Positions 11,001-25,859 of a stretch of DNA of 64,000 nt are shown here, piece after piece. The notes under the pieces are model-generated. The model was not told the DNA's origin. It was given only the letters and a program-made list of their open reading frames with translations, and ran no database searches. The DNA is from Euwallacea fornicatus (lineage: Eukaryota > Arthropoda > Insecta > Coleoptera > Curculionidae). The stretch covers positions 868,001 to 932,000 of the forward strand of contig NW_027096023.1 of NCBI RefSeq assembly GCF_040115645.1, in the 5' to 3' direction. Each line of letters begins with the position of its first letter. Position 1 is the first letter of the stretch. Position numbers and translations under genes: made by a program.

Positions 11001-14000
11001 TCAAATGAATTAGCTCGACTTGCTGTTTAATATCACTTACACATTTAGTGGGATATTGTTGCGTTTTCGAGATAAAGAGTAATTTCTTTGCTCAAACTCA
11101 CATATTTTGTGACATTTCAAACTTTGAAAATTCATAACTTCGACAAATGATGTTTCAATTTCGTCAGCAATGGCTCAAATGAATAAGCTCGACTTGCTGT
11201 TTAATATAACTTACACAGTTTAGTGGCATGTTGTTGCGTTTTCGAGACAAAGAGTAATTTCTTTGCTCAAACTCACATATTTTGTGACTTTTCAAACTTT
11301 GAAAATTCATAACTTCGACAAATGATGTTCAAATTTCGTCAGCAATGGCTCAAATGAATAAGCTCGACTTGCTCTTTAATATCACTTACACATTTAGTGG
11401 GATATTGTTGCGTTTTCGAGACAAAGAGTAATTTCTTTGCTCAAACTCACATATTTTGTGACATTTCAAACTTTGAAAATTCATAACTTCGACAAATGAT
11501 GTTCAAATTTCGTCAGCAATGGCTCAAATGAATAAGCTCGACTTGCTGTTTAATATAACTTACACAGTTTAGTGGCATGTTGTTGCGTTTTCGAGATAAA
11601 CAGTAATTTCTTTGCTCAAACTCACATATTTTGTGACATTTCAAACTTTGAAAATTCATAACTTCGACAAATGATGTTCAAATTTCGTCAGCAATGGCTC
11701 AAATGAATAAGCTCGACTTGCTGTCTAATATAACTTACACAGTTTAGTGGCATGTTGTTGCGGTTTCGAGACAAAGAGTAATTTCTTTGCTCAAACTCAC
11801 ATATTTTGTGACATTTCAAACTTTGAAAATTCATAACTTCGACAAATGATGTTCAAATTTCGTCAGCAATGGCTCAAATGAATAAGCTCGACTTGCTGTT
11901 TAATATAACTTACACAGTTTAGTGGCATGTTGTTGCGTTTTCGAGATAAACAGTAATTTCTTTGCTCAAACTCACATATTTTGTGACTTTTCAAACTTTG
12001 AAAATTCATAACTTCGACAAATGATGTTCAAATTTCGTCAGCAATGGCTCAAATGAATAAGCTCGACTTGCTGTTTAATATAACTTACACAGTTTAGTGG
12101 CATGTTGTTGCGTTTTCGAGATAAACAGTAATTTCTTTGCTCAAACTCACATATTTTGTGACATTTCAAACTTTGAAAATTCATAACTTCGACAAATGAT
12201 GTTCAAATTTCGTCAGCAATGGCTCAAATGAATAAGCTCGACTTGCTGTTTAATATCACTTACACAGTTTAGTGGCATGTTGTTGCGTTTTCGAGATAAA
12301 CAGTAATTTCTTTGCTCAAACTCACATATTTTGTGACTTTTCAAAATTTGAAAATTCATAACTTCGACAAATGATGTTTCAATTTCGTCAGCAATGGCTC
12401 AAATGAATAAGCTCGACTTGCTCTTTAATATAACTTACACAGTTTAGTGGCATGTTGTTGCGTTTTCGAGATAAACAGTAATTTCTTTGCTCAAACTCAC
12501 ATATTTTGTGACTTTTCAAACTTTGAAAATTCATAACTTCGACAAATGATGTTCAAATTTCGTCAGCAATGGCTCAAATGAATAAGCTCGACTTGCTGTT
12601 TAATATAACTTACACATTTAGTGGGATATTGTTGCGTTTTCGAGACAAAGAGTAATTTCTTTGCTCAAACTCACATATTTTGTGACTTTTCAAACTTTGA
12701 AAATTAATAACTTCGACAAATGATGTTCAAATTTCGTCAGCAATGGCTCAAATGAATAAGCTCGACTTGCTGTTTAATATAACTTACACATTTAGTGGGA
12801 TATTGTTGCGTTTTCGAGACAAAGAGTAATTTCTTTGCTCAAACCCACATATTTTGTGACATTTCAAACTTTGAAAATTCATAACTTCGACAAATGATGT
12901 TCAAATTTCGTCAGCAATGGCTCAAATGAATTAGCTCGACTTGCTGTTTAATATCACTTACACATTTAGTGGGATATTGTTGCGTTTTCGAGATAAAGAG
13001 TAATTTCTTTGCTCAAACTCACATATTTTGTGACATTTCAAACTTTGAAAATTCATAACTTCGACAAATGATGTTCAAATTTCGTCAGCAATGGCTCAAA
13101 TGAATAAGCTCGACTTGCTGTTTAATATAACTTACACATTTAGTGGGATATTGTTGCGTTTTCGAGACAAAGAGTAATTTCTTTGCTCAAACTCACATAT
13201 TTTGTGACTTTTCAAACTTTGAAAATTAATAACTTCGACAAATGATGTTCAAATTTCGTCAGCAATGGCTCAAATGAATAAGCTCGACTTGCTGTTTAAT
13301 ATAACTTACACATTTAGTGGGATATTGTTGCGTTTTCGAGACAAAGAGTAATTTCTTTGCTCAAACTCACATATTTTGTGACTTTTCAAACTTTGAAAAT
13401 TAATAACTTCGACAAATGATGTTCAAATTTCGTCAGCAATGGCTCAAATGAATAAGCTCGACTTGCTGTTTAATATCACTTACACATTTAGTGGGATATT
13501 GTTGCGTTTTCGAGACTAAGAGTAATTTCTTTGCTCAAACTCACATATTTTGTGACATTTCAAACTTTGAAAATTCATAACTTCGACAAATGATGTTCAA
13601 ATTTCGTCAGCAATGGCTCAAATGAATTAGCTCGACTTGCTGTTTAATATCACTTACACATTTAGTGGGATATTGTTGCGTTTTCGAGATAAAGAGTAAT
13701 TTCTTTGCTCAAACTCACATATTTTGTGACATTTCAAACTTTGAAAATTCATAACTTCGACAAATGATGTTTCAATTTCGTCAGCAATGGCTCAAATGAA
13801 TAAGCTCGACTTGCTGTTTAATATAACTTACACAGTTTAGTGGCATGTTGTTGCGTTTTCGAGACAAAGAGTAATTTCTTTGCTCAAACTCACATATTTT
13901 GTGACTTTTCAAACTTTGAAAATTCATAACTTCGACAAATGATGTTCAAATTTCGTCAGCAATGGCTCAAATGAATAAGCTCGACTTGCTCTTTAATATC

Positions 14001-15374
14001 ACTTACACATTTAGTGGGATATTGTTGCGTTTTCGAGACAAAGAGTAATTTCTTTGCTCAAACTCACATATTTTGTGACATTTCAAACTTTGAAAATTCA
14101 TAACTTCGACAAATGATGTTCAAATTTCGTCAGCAATGGCTCAAATGAATAAGCTCGACTTGCTGTTTAATATAACTTACACAGTTTAGTGGCATGTTGT
14201 TGCGTTTTCGAGATAAACAGTAATTTCTTTGCTCAAACTCACATATTTTGTGACATTTCAAACTTTGAAAATTCATAACTTCGACAAATGATGTTCAAAT
14301 TTCGTCAGCAATGGCTCAAATGAATAAGCTCGACTTGCTGTTTAATATCACTTACACAGTTTAGTGGCATGTTGTTGCGTTTTCGAGATAAACAGTAATT
14401 TCTTTGCTCAAACTCACATATTTTGTGACTTTTCAAACTTTGAAAATTCATAACTTCGACAAATGATGTTCAAATTTCGTCAGCAATGGCTCAAATGAAT
14501 AAGCTCGACTTGCTGTTTAATATAACTTACACATTTAGTGGGATATTGTTGCGTTTTCGAGACAAAGAGTAATTTCTTTGCTCAAACTCACATATTTTGT
14601 GACTTTTCAAACTTTGAAAATTAATAACTTCGACAAATGATGTTCAAATTTCGTCAGCAATGGCTCAAATGAATAAGCTCGACTTGCTGTTTAATATAAC
14701 TTACACATTTAGTGGGATATTGTTGCGTTTTCGAGACAAAGAGTAATTTCTTTGCTCAAACTCACATATTTTGTGACTTTTCAAACTTTGAAAATTAATA
14801 ACTTCGACAAATGATGTTCAAATTTCGTCAGCAATGGCTCAAATGAATAAGCTCGACTTGCTGTTTAATATAACTTACACATTTAGTGGGATATTGTTGC
14901 GTTTTCGAGACAAAGAGTAATTTCTTTGCTCAAACTCACATATTTTGTGACTTTTCAAACTTTGAAAATTAATAACTTCGACAAATGATGTTCAAATTTC
15001 GTCAGCAATGGCTCAAATGAATAAGCTCGACTTGCTGTTTAATATCACTTACACATTTAGTGGGATATTGTTGCGTTTTCGAGACTAAGAGTAATTTCTT
15101 TGCTCAAACTCACATATTTTGTGACATTTCAAACTTTGAAAATTCATAACTTCGACAAATGATGTTCAAATTTCGTCAGCAATGGCTCAAATGAATTAGC
15201 TCGACTTGCTGTTTAATATCACTTACACATTTAGTGGGATATTGTTGCGTTTTCGAGACAAAGAGTAATTTCTTTGCTCAAACTCACATATTTTGTGACT
15301 TTTCAAACTTTGAAAATTCATAACTTCGACAAATGATGTTCAAATTTCGTCAGCAATGGCTCAAATGAATAAGC
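8047..15374 (+). repeat. B-rich mosaic segment (42 monomers, 22 class B)
   Basis: The composition switches abruptly to about half class B. Runs of B with ATTAATA occur around 10500-10850, 13110-13457 and 14505-15026. GAATTAGC-terminated monomers occur near 11007, 12928, 13624 and 15193, and a GAGACTAAG variant near 13514 and 15083. Short blocks recur (13110-13690 resembles 14679-15260 at 1569 bases; 13981 onward resembles 15375 onward at 1394 bases), but no long regular HOR is evident. Confidence 0.8.
9444..9618 (+). repeat. Second copy of the divergent 'CATTGCTCGAAC' monomer
   Basis: It carries the same linked changes as 5248-5422 (GACAAACAG, CATTGCTCGAAC, CAAATTTTG), 4196 bases downstream, with the ordinary GTTGTTG. 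Its neighbours are class B monomers on the left, unlike those at 5248. Confidence 0.85.
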
Positions 15375-17471
15375 TCGACTTGCTCTTTAATATCACTTAC
15401 ACATTTAGTGGGATATTGTTGCGTTTTCGAGACAAAGAGTAATTTCTTTGCTCAAACTCACATATTTTGTGACATTTCAAACTTTGAAAATTCATAACTT
15501 CGACAAATGATGTTCAAATTTCGTCAGCAATGGCTCAAATGAATAAGCTCGACTTGCTGTTTAATATAACTTACACAGTTTAGTGGCATGTTGTTGCGTT
15601 TTCGAGATAAACAGTAATTTCTTTGCTCAAACTCACATATTTTGTGACATTTCAAACTTTGAAAATTCATAACTTCGACAAATGATGTTCAAATTTCGTC
15701 AGCAATGGCTCAAATGAATAAGCTCGACTTGCTGTTTAATATCACTTACACAGTTTAGTGGCATGTTGTTGCGTTTTCGAGATAAACAGTAATTTCTTTG
15801 CTCAAACTCACATATTTTGTGACTTTTCAAACTTTGAAAATTCATAACTTCGACAAATGATGTTCAAATTTCGTCAGCAATGGCTCAAATGAATAAGCTC
15901 GACTTGCTGTTTAATATCACTTACACAGTTTAGTGGCATGTTGTTGCGTTTTCGAGATAAACAGTAATTTCTTTACTCAAACTCACATATTTTGTGACTT
16001 TTCAAACTTTGAAAATTCATAACTTCGACAAATGATGTTTCAATTTCGTCAGCAATGGCTCAAATGAATAAGCTCGACTTGCTCTTTAATATAACTTACA
16101 CAGTTTAGTGGCATGTTGTTGCGTTTTCGAGATAAACAGTAATTTCTTTGCTCAAACTCACATATTTTGTGACTTTTCAAACTTTGAAAATTCATAACTT
16201 CGACAAATGATGTTCAAATTTCGTCAGCAATGGCTCAAATGAATAAGCTCGACTTGCTGTTTAATATAACTTACACATTTAGTGGGATATTGTTGCGTTT
16301 TCGAGACAAAGAGTAATTTCTTTGCTCAAACTCACATATTTTGTGACTTTTCAAACTTTGAAAATTAATAACTTCGACAAATGATGTTCAAATTTCGTCA
16401 GCAATGGCTCAAATGAATAAGCTCGACTTGCTGTTTAATATAACTTACACAGTTTAGTGGCATGTTGTTGCGTTTTCAACATAAACAGTAATTTCTTTGC
16501 TCAAACTCACATATTTTGTGACTTTTCAAACTTTGAAAATTAATAACTTCGACAAATGATGTTCAAATTTCGTTAGCAATGGCTCAAATGAATAAGCTCG
16601 ACTTGCTGTTTAATATAACTTACACAGTTTAGTGGCATGTTGTTGCGTTTTCAAGATAAAGAGTAATTTCTTTGCTCAAACTCACATATTTTGTGACTTT
16701 TCAAACTTTGAAAATTCATAACTTCGACAAATGATGTTTCAATTTCGTCAGCAATGGCTCAAATGAATAAGCTCGACTTGCTGTTTAATATAACTTACAC
16801 AGTTTAGTGGCATGTTGTTGCGTTTTCGAGATAAACAGTAATTTCTTTGCTCAAACTCACATATTTTGTGACTTTTCAAACTTTGAAAATTCATAACTTC
16901 GACAAATGATGTTTCAATTTCGTCAGCAATGGCTCAAATGAATAAGCTCGACTTGCTGTTTAATATAACTTACACAGTTTAGTGGCATGTTGTTGCGTTT
17001 TCGAGATAAACAGTAATTTCTTTGCTCAAACTCACATATTTTGTGACTTTTCAAACTTTGAAAATTCATAACTTCGACAAATGATGTTTCAATTTCGTCA
17101 GCAATGGCTCAAATGAATAAGCTCGACTTGCTCTTTAATATCACTTACACAGTTTAGTGGCATGATGTTGCGTTTTCGAGATAAACAGTAATTTCTTTGC
17201 TCAAACTCACATATTTTGTGACTTTTCAAACTTTGAAAATTCATAACTTCGACAAATGATGTTCAAATTTCGTCAGCAATGGCTCAAATGAATAAGCTCG
17301 ACTTGCTCTTTAATATCACTTCCACATTTAGTGGGATATTGTTGCGTTTTCGAGACAAAGAGTAATTTCTTTGCTCAAACTCACATATTTTGTGACATTT
17401 CAAACTTTGAAAATTCATAACTTCGACAAATGATGTTCAAATTTCGTCAGCAATGGCTCAAATGAATAAGC
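15375..17471 (+). repeat. 12-monomer duplicated block, copy 1 (2097 bp)
   Basis: It matches 18695-20791 at an offset of 3320 bases. Shared rare markers are CGTTAGCAAT (16571 and 19891) and TCCACATTTAG (17321 and 20641). Private differences include TTTACTCAAAC near 15973 and TTTTCAACATAA near 16476. Three monomers are class B. Confidence 0.86.
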
Positions 17472-18694
17472 TCGACTTGCTCTTTAATATCACTTACACA
17501 GTTTAGTGGCATGATGTTGCGTTTTCGAGACTAAGAGTAATTTCTTTGCTCAAACTCACATATTTTGTGACATTTCAAACTTTGAAAATTCATAACTTCG
17601 ACAAATGATGTTCAAATTTCGTCAGCAATGGCTCAAATGAATAAGCTCGACTTGCTCTTTAATATCACTTACACAGTTTAGTGGCATGATGTTGCGTTTT
17701 CGAGATAAACAGTAATTTCTTTGCTCAAACTCACATATTTTGTGACTTTTCAAACTTTGAAAATTCATAACTTCGACAAATGATGTTCAAATTTCGTCAG
17801 CAATGGCTCAAATGAATAAGCTCGACTTGCTGTTTAATATAACTTACACATTTAGTGGGATATTGTTGCGTTTTCGAGACTAAGAGTAATTTCTTTGCTC
17901 AAACTCACATATTTTGTGACATTTCAAACTTTGAAAATTCATAACTTCGACAAATGATGTTCAAATTTCGTCAGCAATGGCTCAAATGAATAAGCTCGAC
18001 TTGCTCTTTAATATCACTTACACAGTTTAGTGGCATGATGTTGCGTTTTCGAGATAAACAGTAATTTCTTTGCTCAAACTCACATATTTTGTGACTTTTC
18101 AAACTTTGAAAATTCATAACTTCGACAAATGATGTTCAAATTTCGTCAGCAATGGCTCAAATGAATAAGCTCGACTTGCTCTTTAATATCACTTACACAG
18201 TTTAGTGGCATGATGTTGCGTTTTCGAGATAAACAGTAATTTCTTTGCTCAAACTCACATATTTTGTGACTTTTCAAACTTTGAAAATTCATAACTTCGA
18301 CAAATAATGTTCAAATTTCGTCAGCAATGGCTCAAATGAATTAGCTCGACTTGCTGTTTAATATCACTTACACATTTAGTGGGATATTGTTGCGTTTTCG
18401 AGATAAAGAGTAATTTCTTTGCTCAAACTCACATATTTTGTGACATTTCAAACTTTGAAAATTCATAACTTCGACAAATGATGTTTCAATTTCGTCAGCA
18501 ATGGCTCAAATGAATAAGCTCGACTTGCTGTTTAATATAACTTACACAGTTTAGTGGCATGTTGTTGCGTTTTCGAGACAAAGAGTAATTTCTTTGCTCA
18601 AACTCACATATTTTGTGACTTTTCAAACTTTGAAAATTCATAACTTCGACAAATGATGTTCAAATTTCGTCAGCAATGGCTCAAATGAATAAGC
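17472..18694 (+). repeat. 7-monomer spacer between duplicated blocks
   Basis: Seven monomers (two class B) separate the two 12-monomer blocks. It contains two more GAGACTAAG variants (near 17529 and 17878), a GACAAATAATG variant (near 18304) and a GAATTAGC junction (18338). Confidence 0.8.
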
Positions 18695-20791
18695 TCGACT
18701 TGCTCTTTAATATCACTTACACATTTAGTGGGATATTGTTGCGTTTTCGAGACAAAGAGTAATTTCTTTGCTCAAACTCACATATTTTGTGACATTTCAA
18801 ACTTTGAAAATTCATAACTTCGACAAATGATGTTCAAATTTCGTCAGCAATGGCTCAAATGAATAAGCTCGACTTGCTGTTTAATATAACTTACACAGTT
18901 TAGTGGCATGTTGTTGCGTTTTCGAGATAAACAGTAATTTCTTTGCTCAAACTCACATATTTTGTGACATTTCAAACTTTGAAAATTCATAACTTCGACA
19001 AATGATGTTCAAATTTCGTCAGCAATGGCTCAAATGAATAAGCTCGACTTGCTGTTTAATATCACTTACACAGTTTAGTGGCATGTTGTTGCGTTTTCGA
19101 GATAAACAGTAATTTCTTTGCTCAAACTCACATATTTTGTGACTTTTCAAACTTTGAAAATTCATAACTTCGACAAATGATGTTCAAATTTCGTCAGCAA
19201 TGGCTCAAATGAATAAGCTCGACTTGCTGTTTAATATCACTTACACAGTTTAGTGGCATGTTGTTGCGTTTTCGAGATAAACAGTAATTTCTTTGCTCAA
19301 ACTCACATATTTTGTGACTTTTCAAACTTTGAAAATTCATAACTTCGACAAATGATGTTTCAATTTCGTCAGCAATGGCTCAAATGAATAAGCTCGACTT
19401 GCTCTTTAATATAACTTACACAGTTTAGTGGCATGTTGTTGCGTTTTCGAGATAAACAGTAATTTCTTTGCTCAAACTCACATATTTTGTGACTTTTCAA
19501 ACTTTGAAAATTCATAACTTCGACAAATGATGTTCAAATTTCGTCAGCAATGGCTCAAATGAATAAGCTCGACTTGCTGTTTAATATAACTTACACATTT
19601 AGTGGGATATTGTTGCGTTTTCGAGACAAAGAGTAATTTCTTTGCTCAAACTCACATATTTTGTGACTTTTCAAACTTTGAAAATTAATAACTTCGACAA
19701 ATGATGTTCAAATTTCGTCAGCAATGGCTCAAATGAATAAGCTCGACTTGCTGTTTAATATAACTTACACAGTTTAGTGGCATGTTGTTGCGTTTTCAAG
19801 ATAAACAGTAATTTCTTTGCTCAAACTCACATATTTTGTGACTTTTCAAACTTTGAAAATTAATAACTTCGACAAATGATGTTCAAATTTCGTTAGCAAT
19901 GGCTCAAATGAATAAGCTCGACTTGCTGTTTAATATAACTTACACAGTTTAGTGGCATGTTGTTGCGTTTTCAAGATAAAGAGTAATTTCTTTGCTCAAA
20001 CTCACATATTTTGTGACTTTTCAAACTTTGAAAATTCATAACTTCGACAAATGATGTTTCAATTTCGTCAGCAATGGCTCAAATGAATAAGCTCGACTTG
20101 CTGTTTAATATAACTTACACAGTTTAGTGGCATGTTGTTGCGTTTTCGAGATAAACAGTAATTTCTTTGCTCAAACTCACATATTTTGTGACTTTTCAAA
20201 CTTTGAAAATTCATAACTTCGACAAATGATGTTTCAATTTCGTCAGCAATGGCTCAAATGAATAAGCTCGACTTGCTGTTTAATATAACTTACACAGTTT
20301 AGTGGCATGTTGTTGCGTTTTCGAGATAAACAGTAATTTCTTTGCTCAAACTCACATATTTTGTGACTTTTCAAACTTTGAAAATTCATAACTTCGACAA
20401 ATGATGTTTCAATTTCGTCAGCAATGGCTCAAATGAATAAGCTCGACTTGCTCTTTAATATCACTTACACAGTTTAGTGGCATGATGTTGCGTTTTCGAG
20501 ATAAACAGTAATTTCTTTGCTCAAACTCACATATTTTGTGACTTTTCAAACTTTGAAAATTCATAACTTCGACAAATGATGTTCAAATTTCGTCAGCAAT
20601 GGCTCAAATGAATAAGCTCGACTTGCTCTTTAATATCACTTCCACATTTAGTGGGATATTGTTGCGTTTTCGAGACAAAGAGTAATTTCTTTGCTCAAAC
20701 TCACATATTTTGTGACATTTCAAACTTTGAAAATTCATAACTTCGACAAATGATGTTCAAATTTCGTCAGCAATGGCTCAAATGAATAAGC
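18695..20791 (+). repeat. 12-monomer duplicated block, copy 2 (2097 bp)
   Basis: Second copy of 15375-17471, with the same order of class A, class B, TTTTCAAG and GATG monomers. After 20791 the copies diverge: the following monomer has GATAAACAG where copy 1 is followed by GACTAAGAG. Confidence 0.86.
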
Positions 20792-20966
20792 TCGACTTGC
20801 TCTTTAATATCACTTACACAGTTTAGTGGCATGATGTTGCGTTTTCGAGATAAACAGTAATTTCTTTGCTCAAACTCACATATTTTGTGACTTTTCAAAC
20901 TTTGAAAATTCATAACTTCGACAAATGATGTTCAAATTTCGTCAGCAATGGCTCAAATGAATAAGC

Positions 20967-21838
20967 TCGACTTGCTCTTTAATATCACTTACACAGTTTA
21001 GTGGCATGATGTTGCGTTTTCGAGATAAACAGTAATTTCTTTGCTCAAACTCACATATTTTGTGACTTTTCAAACTTTGAAAATTCATAACTTCGACAAA
21101 TGATGTTCAAATTTCGTCAGCAATGGCTCAAATGAATTAGCTCGACTTGCTGTTTAATATCACTTACACATTTAGTGGGATATTGTTGCGTTTTCGAGAC
21201 AAAGAGTAATTTCTTTGCTCAAACTCACATATTTTGTGACATTTCAAACTTTGAAAATTCATAACTTCGACAAATGATGTTCAAATTTCGTCAGCAATGG
21301 CTCAAATGAATTAGCTCGACTTGCTGTTTAATATCACTTACACATTTAGTGGGATATTGTTGCGTTTTCGAGATAAAGAGTAATTTCTTTGCTCAAACTC
21401 ACATATTTTGTGACATTTCAAACTTTGAAAATTCATAACTTCGACAAATGATGTTCAAATTTCGTCAGCAATGGCTCAAATGAATAAGCTCGACTTGCTC
21501 TTTAATATCACTTACACATTTAGTGGGATATTGTTGCGTTTTCGAGACAAAGAGTAATTTCTTTGCTCAAACTCACATATTTTGTGACATTTCAAACTTT
21601 GAAAATTCATAACTTCGACAAATGATGTTCAAATTTCGTCCGCAATGGCTCAAATGAATAAGCTCGACTTGCTCTTTAATATCACTTACACAGTTTAGTG
21701 GCATGATGTTGCGTTTTCGAGATAAACAGTAATTTCTTTGCTCAAACTCACATATTTTGTGACTTTTCAAACTTTGAAAATTCATAACTTCGACAAATGA
21801 TGTTCAAATTTCGTCCGCAATGGCTCAAATGAATAAGC
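20967..21838 (+). repeat. 5-monomer block, copy 1 (872 bp)
   Basis: It matches 24988-25859 at an offset of 4021 bases. The order is: GATG monomer ending GAATTAGC, class B ending GAATTAGC, class B with GATAAAGAG, class B with GTCCGC, and GATG monomer with GTCCGC. The GTCCGC change (21641, 21816, 25662, 25837) occurs only in these blocks as far as I could see. Confidence 0.86.
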
Positions 21839-23588
21839 TCGACTTGCTCTTTAATATCACTTACACAGTTTAGTGGCATGTTGTTGCGTTTTCGAGATAA
21901 ACAGTAATTTCTTTGCTCAAACTCACATATTTTGTGACTTTTCAAACTTTGAAAATTCATAACTTCGACAAATGATGTTCAAATTTCGTCAGCAATGGCT
22001 CAAATGAATAAGCTCGACTTGCTGTTTAATATAACTTACACAGTTTAGTGGCATGTTGTTGCGGTTTCGAGACAAAGAGTAATTTCTTTGCTCAAACTCA
22101 CATATTTTGTGACTTTTCAAACTTTGAAAATTAATAACTTCGACAAATGATGTTCAAATTTCGTCAGCAATGGCTCAAATGAATAAGCTCGACTTGCTGT
22201 TTAATATAACTTACACAGTTTAGTGGCATGTTGTTGCGTTTTCGAGATAAACAGTAATTTCTTTGCTCAAACTCACATATTTTGTGACTTTTCAAACTTT
22301 GAAAATTCATAACTTCGACAAATGATGTTCAAATTTCGTCAGCAATGGCTCAAATGAATAAGCTCGACTTGCTCTTTAATATCACTTACACAGTTTAGTG
22401 GCATGATGTTGCGTTTTCGAGATAAACAGTAATTTCTTTGCTCAAACTCACATATTTTGTGACTTTTCAAACTTTGAAAATTCATAACTTCGACAAATAA
22501 TGTTCAAATTTCGTCAGCAATGGCTCAAATGAATAAGCTCGACTTGCTGTTTAATATAACTTACACAGTTTAGTGGCATGTTGTTGCGTTTTCGAGATAA
22601 ACAGTAATTTCTTTGCTCAAACTCACATATTTTGTGACTTTTCAAACTTTGAAAATTCATAACTTCGACAAATGATGTTCAAATTTCGTCAGCAATGGCT
22701 CAAATGAATAAGCTCGACTTGCTGTTTAATATAACTTACACAGTTTAGTGGCATGTTGTTGCGTTTTCGAGACAAAGAGTAATTTCTTTGCTCAAACTCA
22801 CATATTTTGTGACTTTTCAAACTTTGAAAATTCATAACTTCGACAAATGATGTTCAAATTTCGTCAGCAATGGCTCAAATGAATAAGCTCGACTTGCTGT
22901 TTAATATAACTTACACAGTTTAGTGGCATGTTGTTGCGTTTTCGAGATAAACAGTAATTTCTTTGCTCAAACTCACATATTTTGTGACTTTTCAAACTTT
23001 GAAAATTCATAACTTCGACAAATGATGTTTCAATTTCGTCAGCAATGGCTCAAATGAATAAGCTCGACTTGCTGTTTAATATAACTTACACAGTTTAGTG
23101 GCATGTTGTTGCGTTTTCGAGATAAACAGTAATTTCTTTGCTCAAACTCACATATTTTGTGACTTTTCAAACTTTGAAAATTCATAACTTCGACAAATGA
23201 TGTTCAAATTTCGTCAGCAATGGCTCAAATGAATAAGCTCGACTTGCTGTTTAATATAACTTACACAGTTTAGTGGCATGTTGTTGCGTTTTCGAGATAA
23301 ACAGTAATTTCTTTGCTCAAACTCACATATTTTGTGACTTTTCAAACTTTGAAAATTCATAACTTCGACAAATGATGTTTCAATTTCGTCAGCAATGGCT
23401 CAAATGAATAAGCTCGACTTGCTGTTTAATATAACTTACACAGTTTAGTGGCATGTTGTTGCGGTTTCGAGACAAAGAGTAATTTCTTTGCTCAAACTCA
23501 CATATTTTGTGACTTTTCAAACTTTGAAAATTCATAACTTCGACAAATGATGTTCAAATTTCGTCAGCAATGGCTCAAATGAATAAGC
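21839..23588 (+). repeat. 10 monomers without class B
   Basis: Exactly 1750 bases, so no net class B deletions. Two copies have GCGGTTTCGAG (near 22060 and 23461) and one has GACAAATAATG (near 22496). No larger repeat was recognised. Confidence 0.78.
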
Positions 23589-24987
23589 TCGACTTGCTGT
23601 TTAATATAACTTACACAGTTTAGTGGCATGTTGTTGCGTTTTCGAGACAAAGAGTAATTTCTTTGCTCAAACTCACATATTTTGTGACATTTCAAACTTT
23701 GAAAATTCATAACTTCGACAAATGATGTTCAAATTTCGTCAGCAATGGCTCAAATGAATAAGCTCGACTTGCTCTTTAATATCACTTACACAGTTTAGTG
23801 GCATGATGTTGCGTTTTCGAGATAAACAGTAATTTCTTTGCTCAAACTCACATATTTTGTGACTTTTCAAACTTTGAAAATTCATAACTTCGACAAATGA
23901 TGTTCAAATTTCGTCAGCAATGGCTCAAATGAATAAGCTCGACTTGCTCTTTAATATCACTTACACATTTAGTGGGATATTGTTGCGTTTTCGAGACAAA
24001 GAGTAATTTCTTTGCTCAAACTCACATATTTTGTGACATTTCAAACTTTGAAAATTCATAACTTCGACAAATGATGTTCAAATTTCGTCAGCAATGGCTC
24101 AAATGAATAAGCTCGACTTGCTCTTTAATATCACTTACACAGTTTAGTGGCATGATGTTGCGTTTTCGAGATAAACAGTAATTTCTTTGCTCAAACTCAC
24201 ATATTTTGTGACTTTTCAAACTTTGAAAATTCATAACTTCGACAAATGATGTTCAAATTTCGTCAGCAATGGCTCAAATGAATAAGCTCGACTTGCTGTT
24301 TAATATAACTTACACAGTTTAGTGGCATGTTGTTGCGGTTTCGAGACAAAGAGTAATTTCTTTGCTCAAACTCACATATTTTGTGACTTTTCAAACTTTG
24401 AAAATTAATAACTTCGACAAATGATGTTCAAATTTCGTCAGCAATGGCTCAAATGAATAAGCTCGACTTGCTCTTTAATATCACTTACACAGTTTAGTGG
24501 CATGATGTTGCGTTTTCGAGATAAACAGTAATTTCTTTGCTCAAACTCACATATTTTGTGACTTTTCAAACTTTGAAAATTCATAACTTCGACAAATGAT
24601 GTTCAAATTTCGTCAGCAATGGCTCAAATGAATAAGCTCGACTTGCTCTTTAATATCACTTACACAGTTTAGTGGCATGATGTTGCGTTTTCGAGATAAA
24701 CAGTAATTTCTTTGCTCAAACTCACATATTTTGTGACTTTTCAAACTTTGAAAATTCATAACTTCGACAAATGATGTTCAAATTTCGTCAGCAATGGCTC
24801 AAATGAATAAGCTCGACTTGCTGTTTAATATAACTTACACAGTTTAGTGGCATGTTGTTGCGTTTTCGAGATAAACAGTAATTTCTTTGCTCAAACTCAC
24901 ATATTTTGTGACTTTTCAAACTTTGAAAATTCATAACTTCGACAAATGATGTTCAAATTTCGTCAGCAATGGCTCAAATGAATAAGC
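23589..24987 (+). repeat. 8-monomer block, copy 1 (1399 bp)
   Basis: Order: GACAAAGAG/ACATTT class A, A', B, A', GCGGTTT with ATTAATA, A', A', A. The same order is found at 26035-27433 and 29183-30581. Confidence 0.85.
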
Positions 24988-25859
24988 TCGACTTGCTCTT
25001 TAATATCACTTACACAGTTTAGTGGCATGATGTTGCGTTTTCGAGATAAACAGTAATTTCTTTGCTCAAACTCACATATTTTGTGACTTTTCAAACTTTG
25101 AAAATTCATAACTTCGACAAATGATGTTCAAATTTCGTCAGCAATGGCTCAAATGAATTAGCTCGACTTGCTGTTTAATATCACTTACACATTTAGTGGG
25201 ATATTGTTGCGTTTTCGAGACAAAGAGTAATTTCTTTGCTCAAACTCACATATTTTGTGACATTTCAAACTTTGAAAATTCATAACTTCGACAAATGATG
25301 TTCAAATTTCGTCAGCAATGGCTCAAATGAATTAGCTCGACTTGCTGTTTAATATCACTTACACATTTAGTGGGATATTGTTGCGTTTTCGAGATAAAGA
25401 GTAATTTCTTTGCTCAAACTCACATATTTTGTGACATTTCAAACTTTGAAAATTCATAACTTCGACAAATGATGTTCAAATTTCGTCAGCAATGGCTCAA
25501 ATGAATAAGCTCGACTTGCTCTTTAATATCACTTACACATTTAGTGGGATATTGTTGCGTTTTCGAGACAAAGAGTAATTTCTTTGCTCAAACTCACATA
25601 TTTTGTGACATTTCAAACTTTGAAAATTCATAACTTCGACAAATGATGTTCAAATTTCGTCCGCAATGGCTCAAATGAATAAGCTCGACTTGCTCTTTAA
25701 TATCACTTACACAGTTTAGTGGCATGATGTTGCGTTTTCGAGATAAACAGTAATTTCTTTGCTCAAACTCACATATTTTGTGACTTTTCAAACTTTGAAA
25801 ATTCATAACTTCGACAAATGATGTTCAAATTTCGTCCGCAATGGCTCAAATGAATAAGC
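24988..25859 (+). repeat. 5-monomer block, copy 2 (872 bp)
   Basis: Second copy of 20967-21838, lying directly after copy 1 of the 8-monomer block. The following monomer (25860) differs from the one after copy 1 (GACAAAGAG instead of GATAAACAG), which marks the right edge of homology. Confidence 0.86.

Noticed and set aside
21573..21785. 70-residue minus-strand open frame (also at 21748, 25594 and 25769)
   Set aside because: It spans more than one satellite monomer, exists only because of a single base change, overlaps its own copy shifted by one monomer, and has no coding signature.
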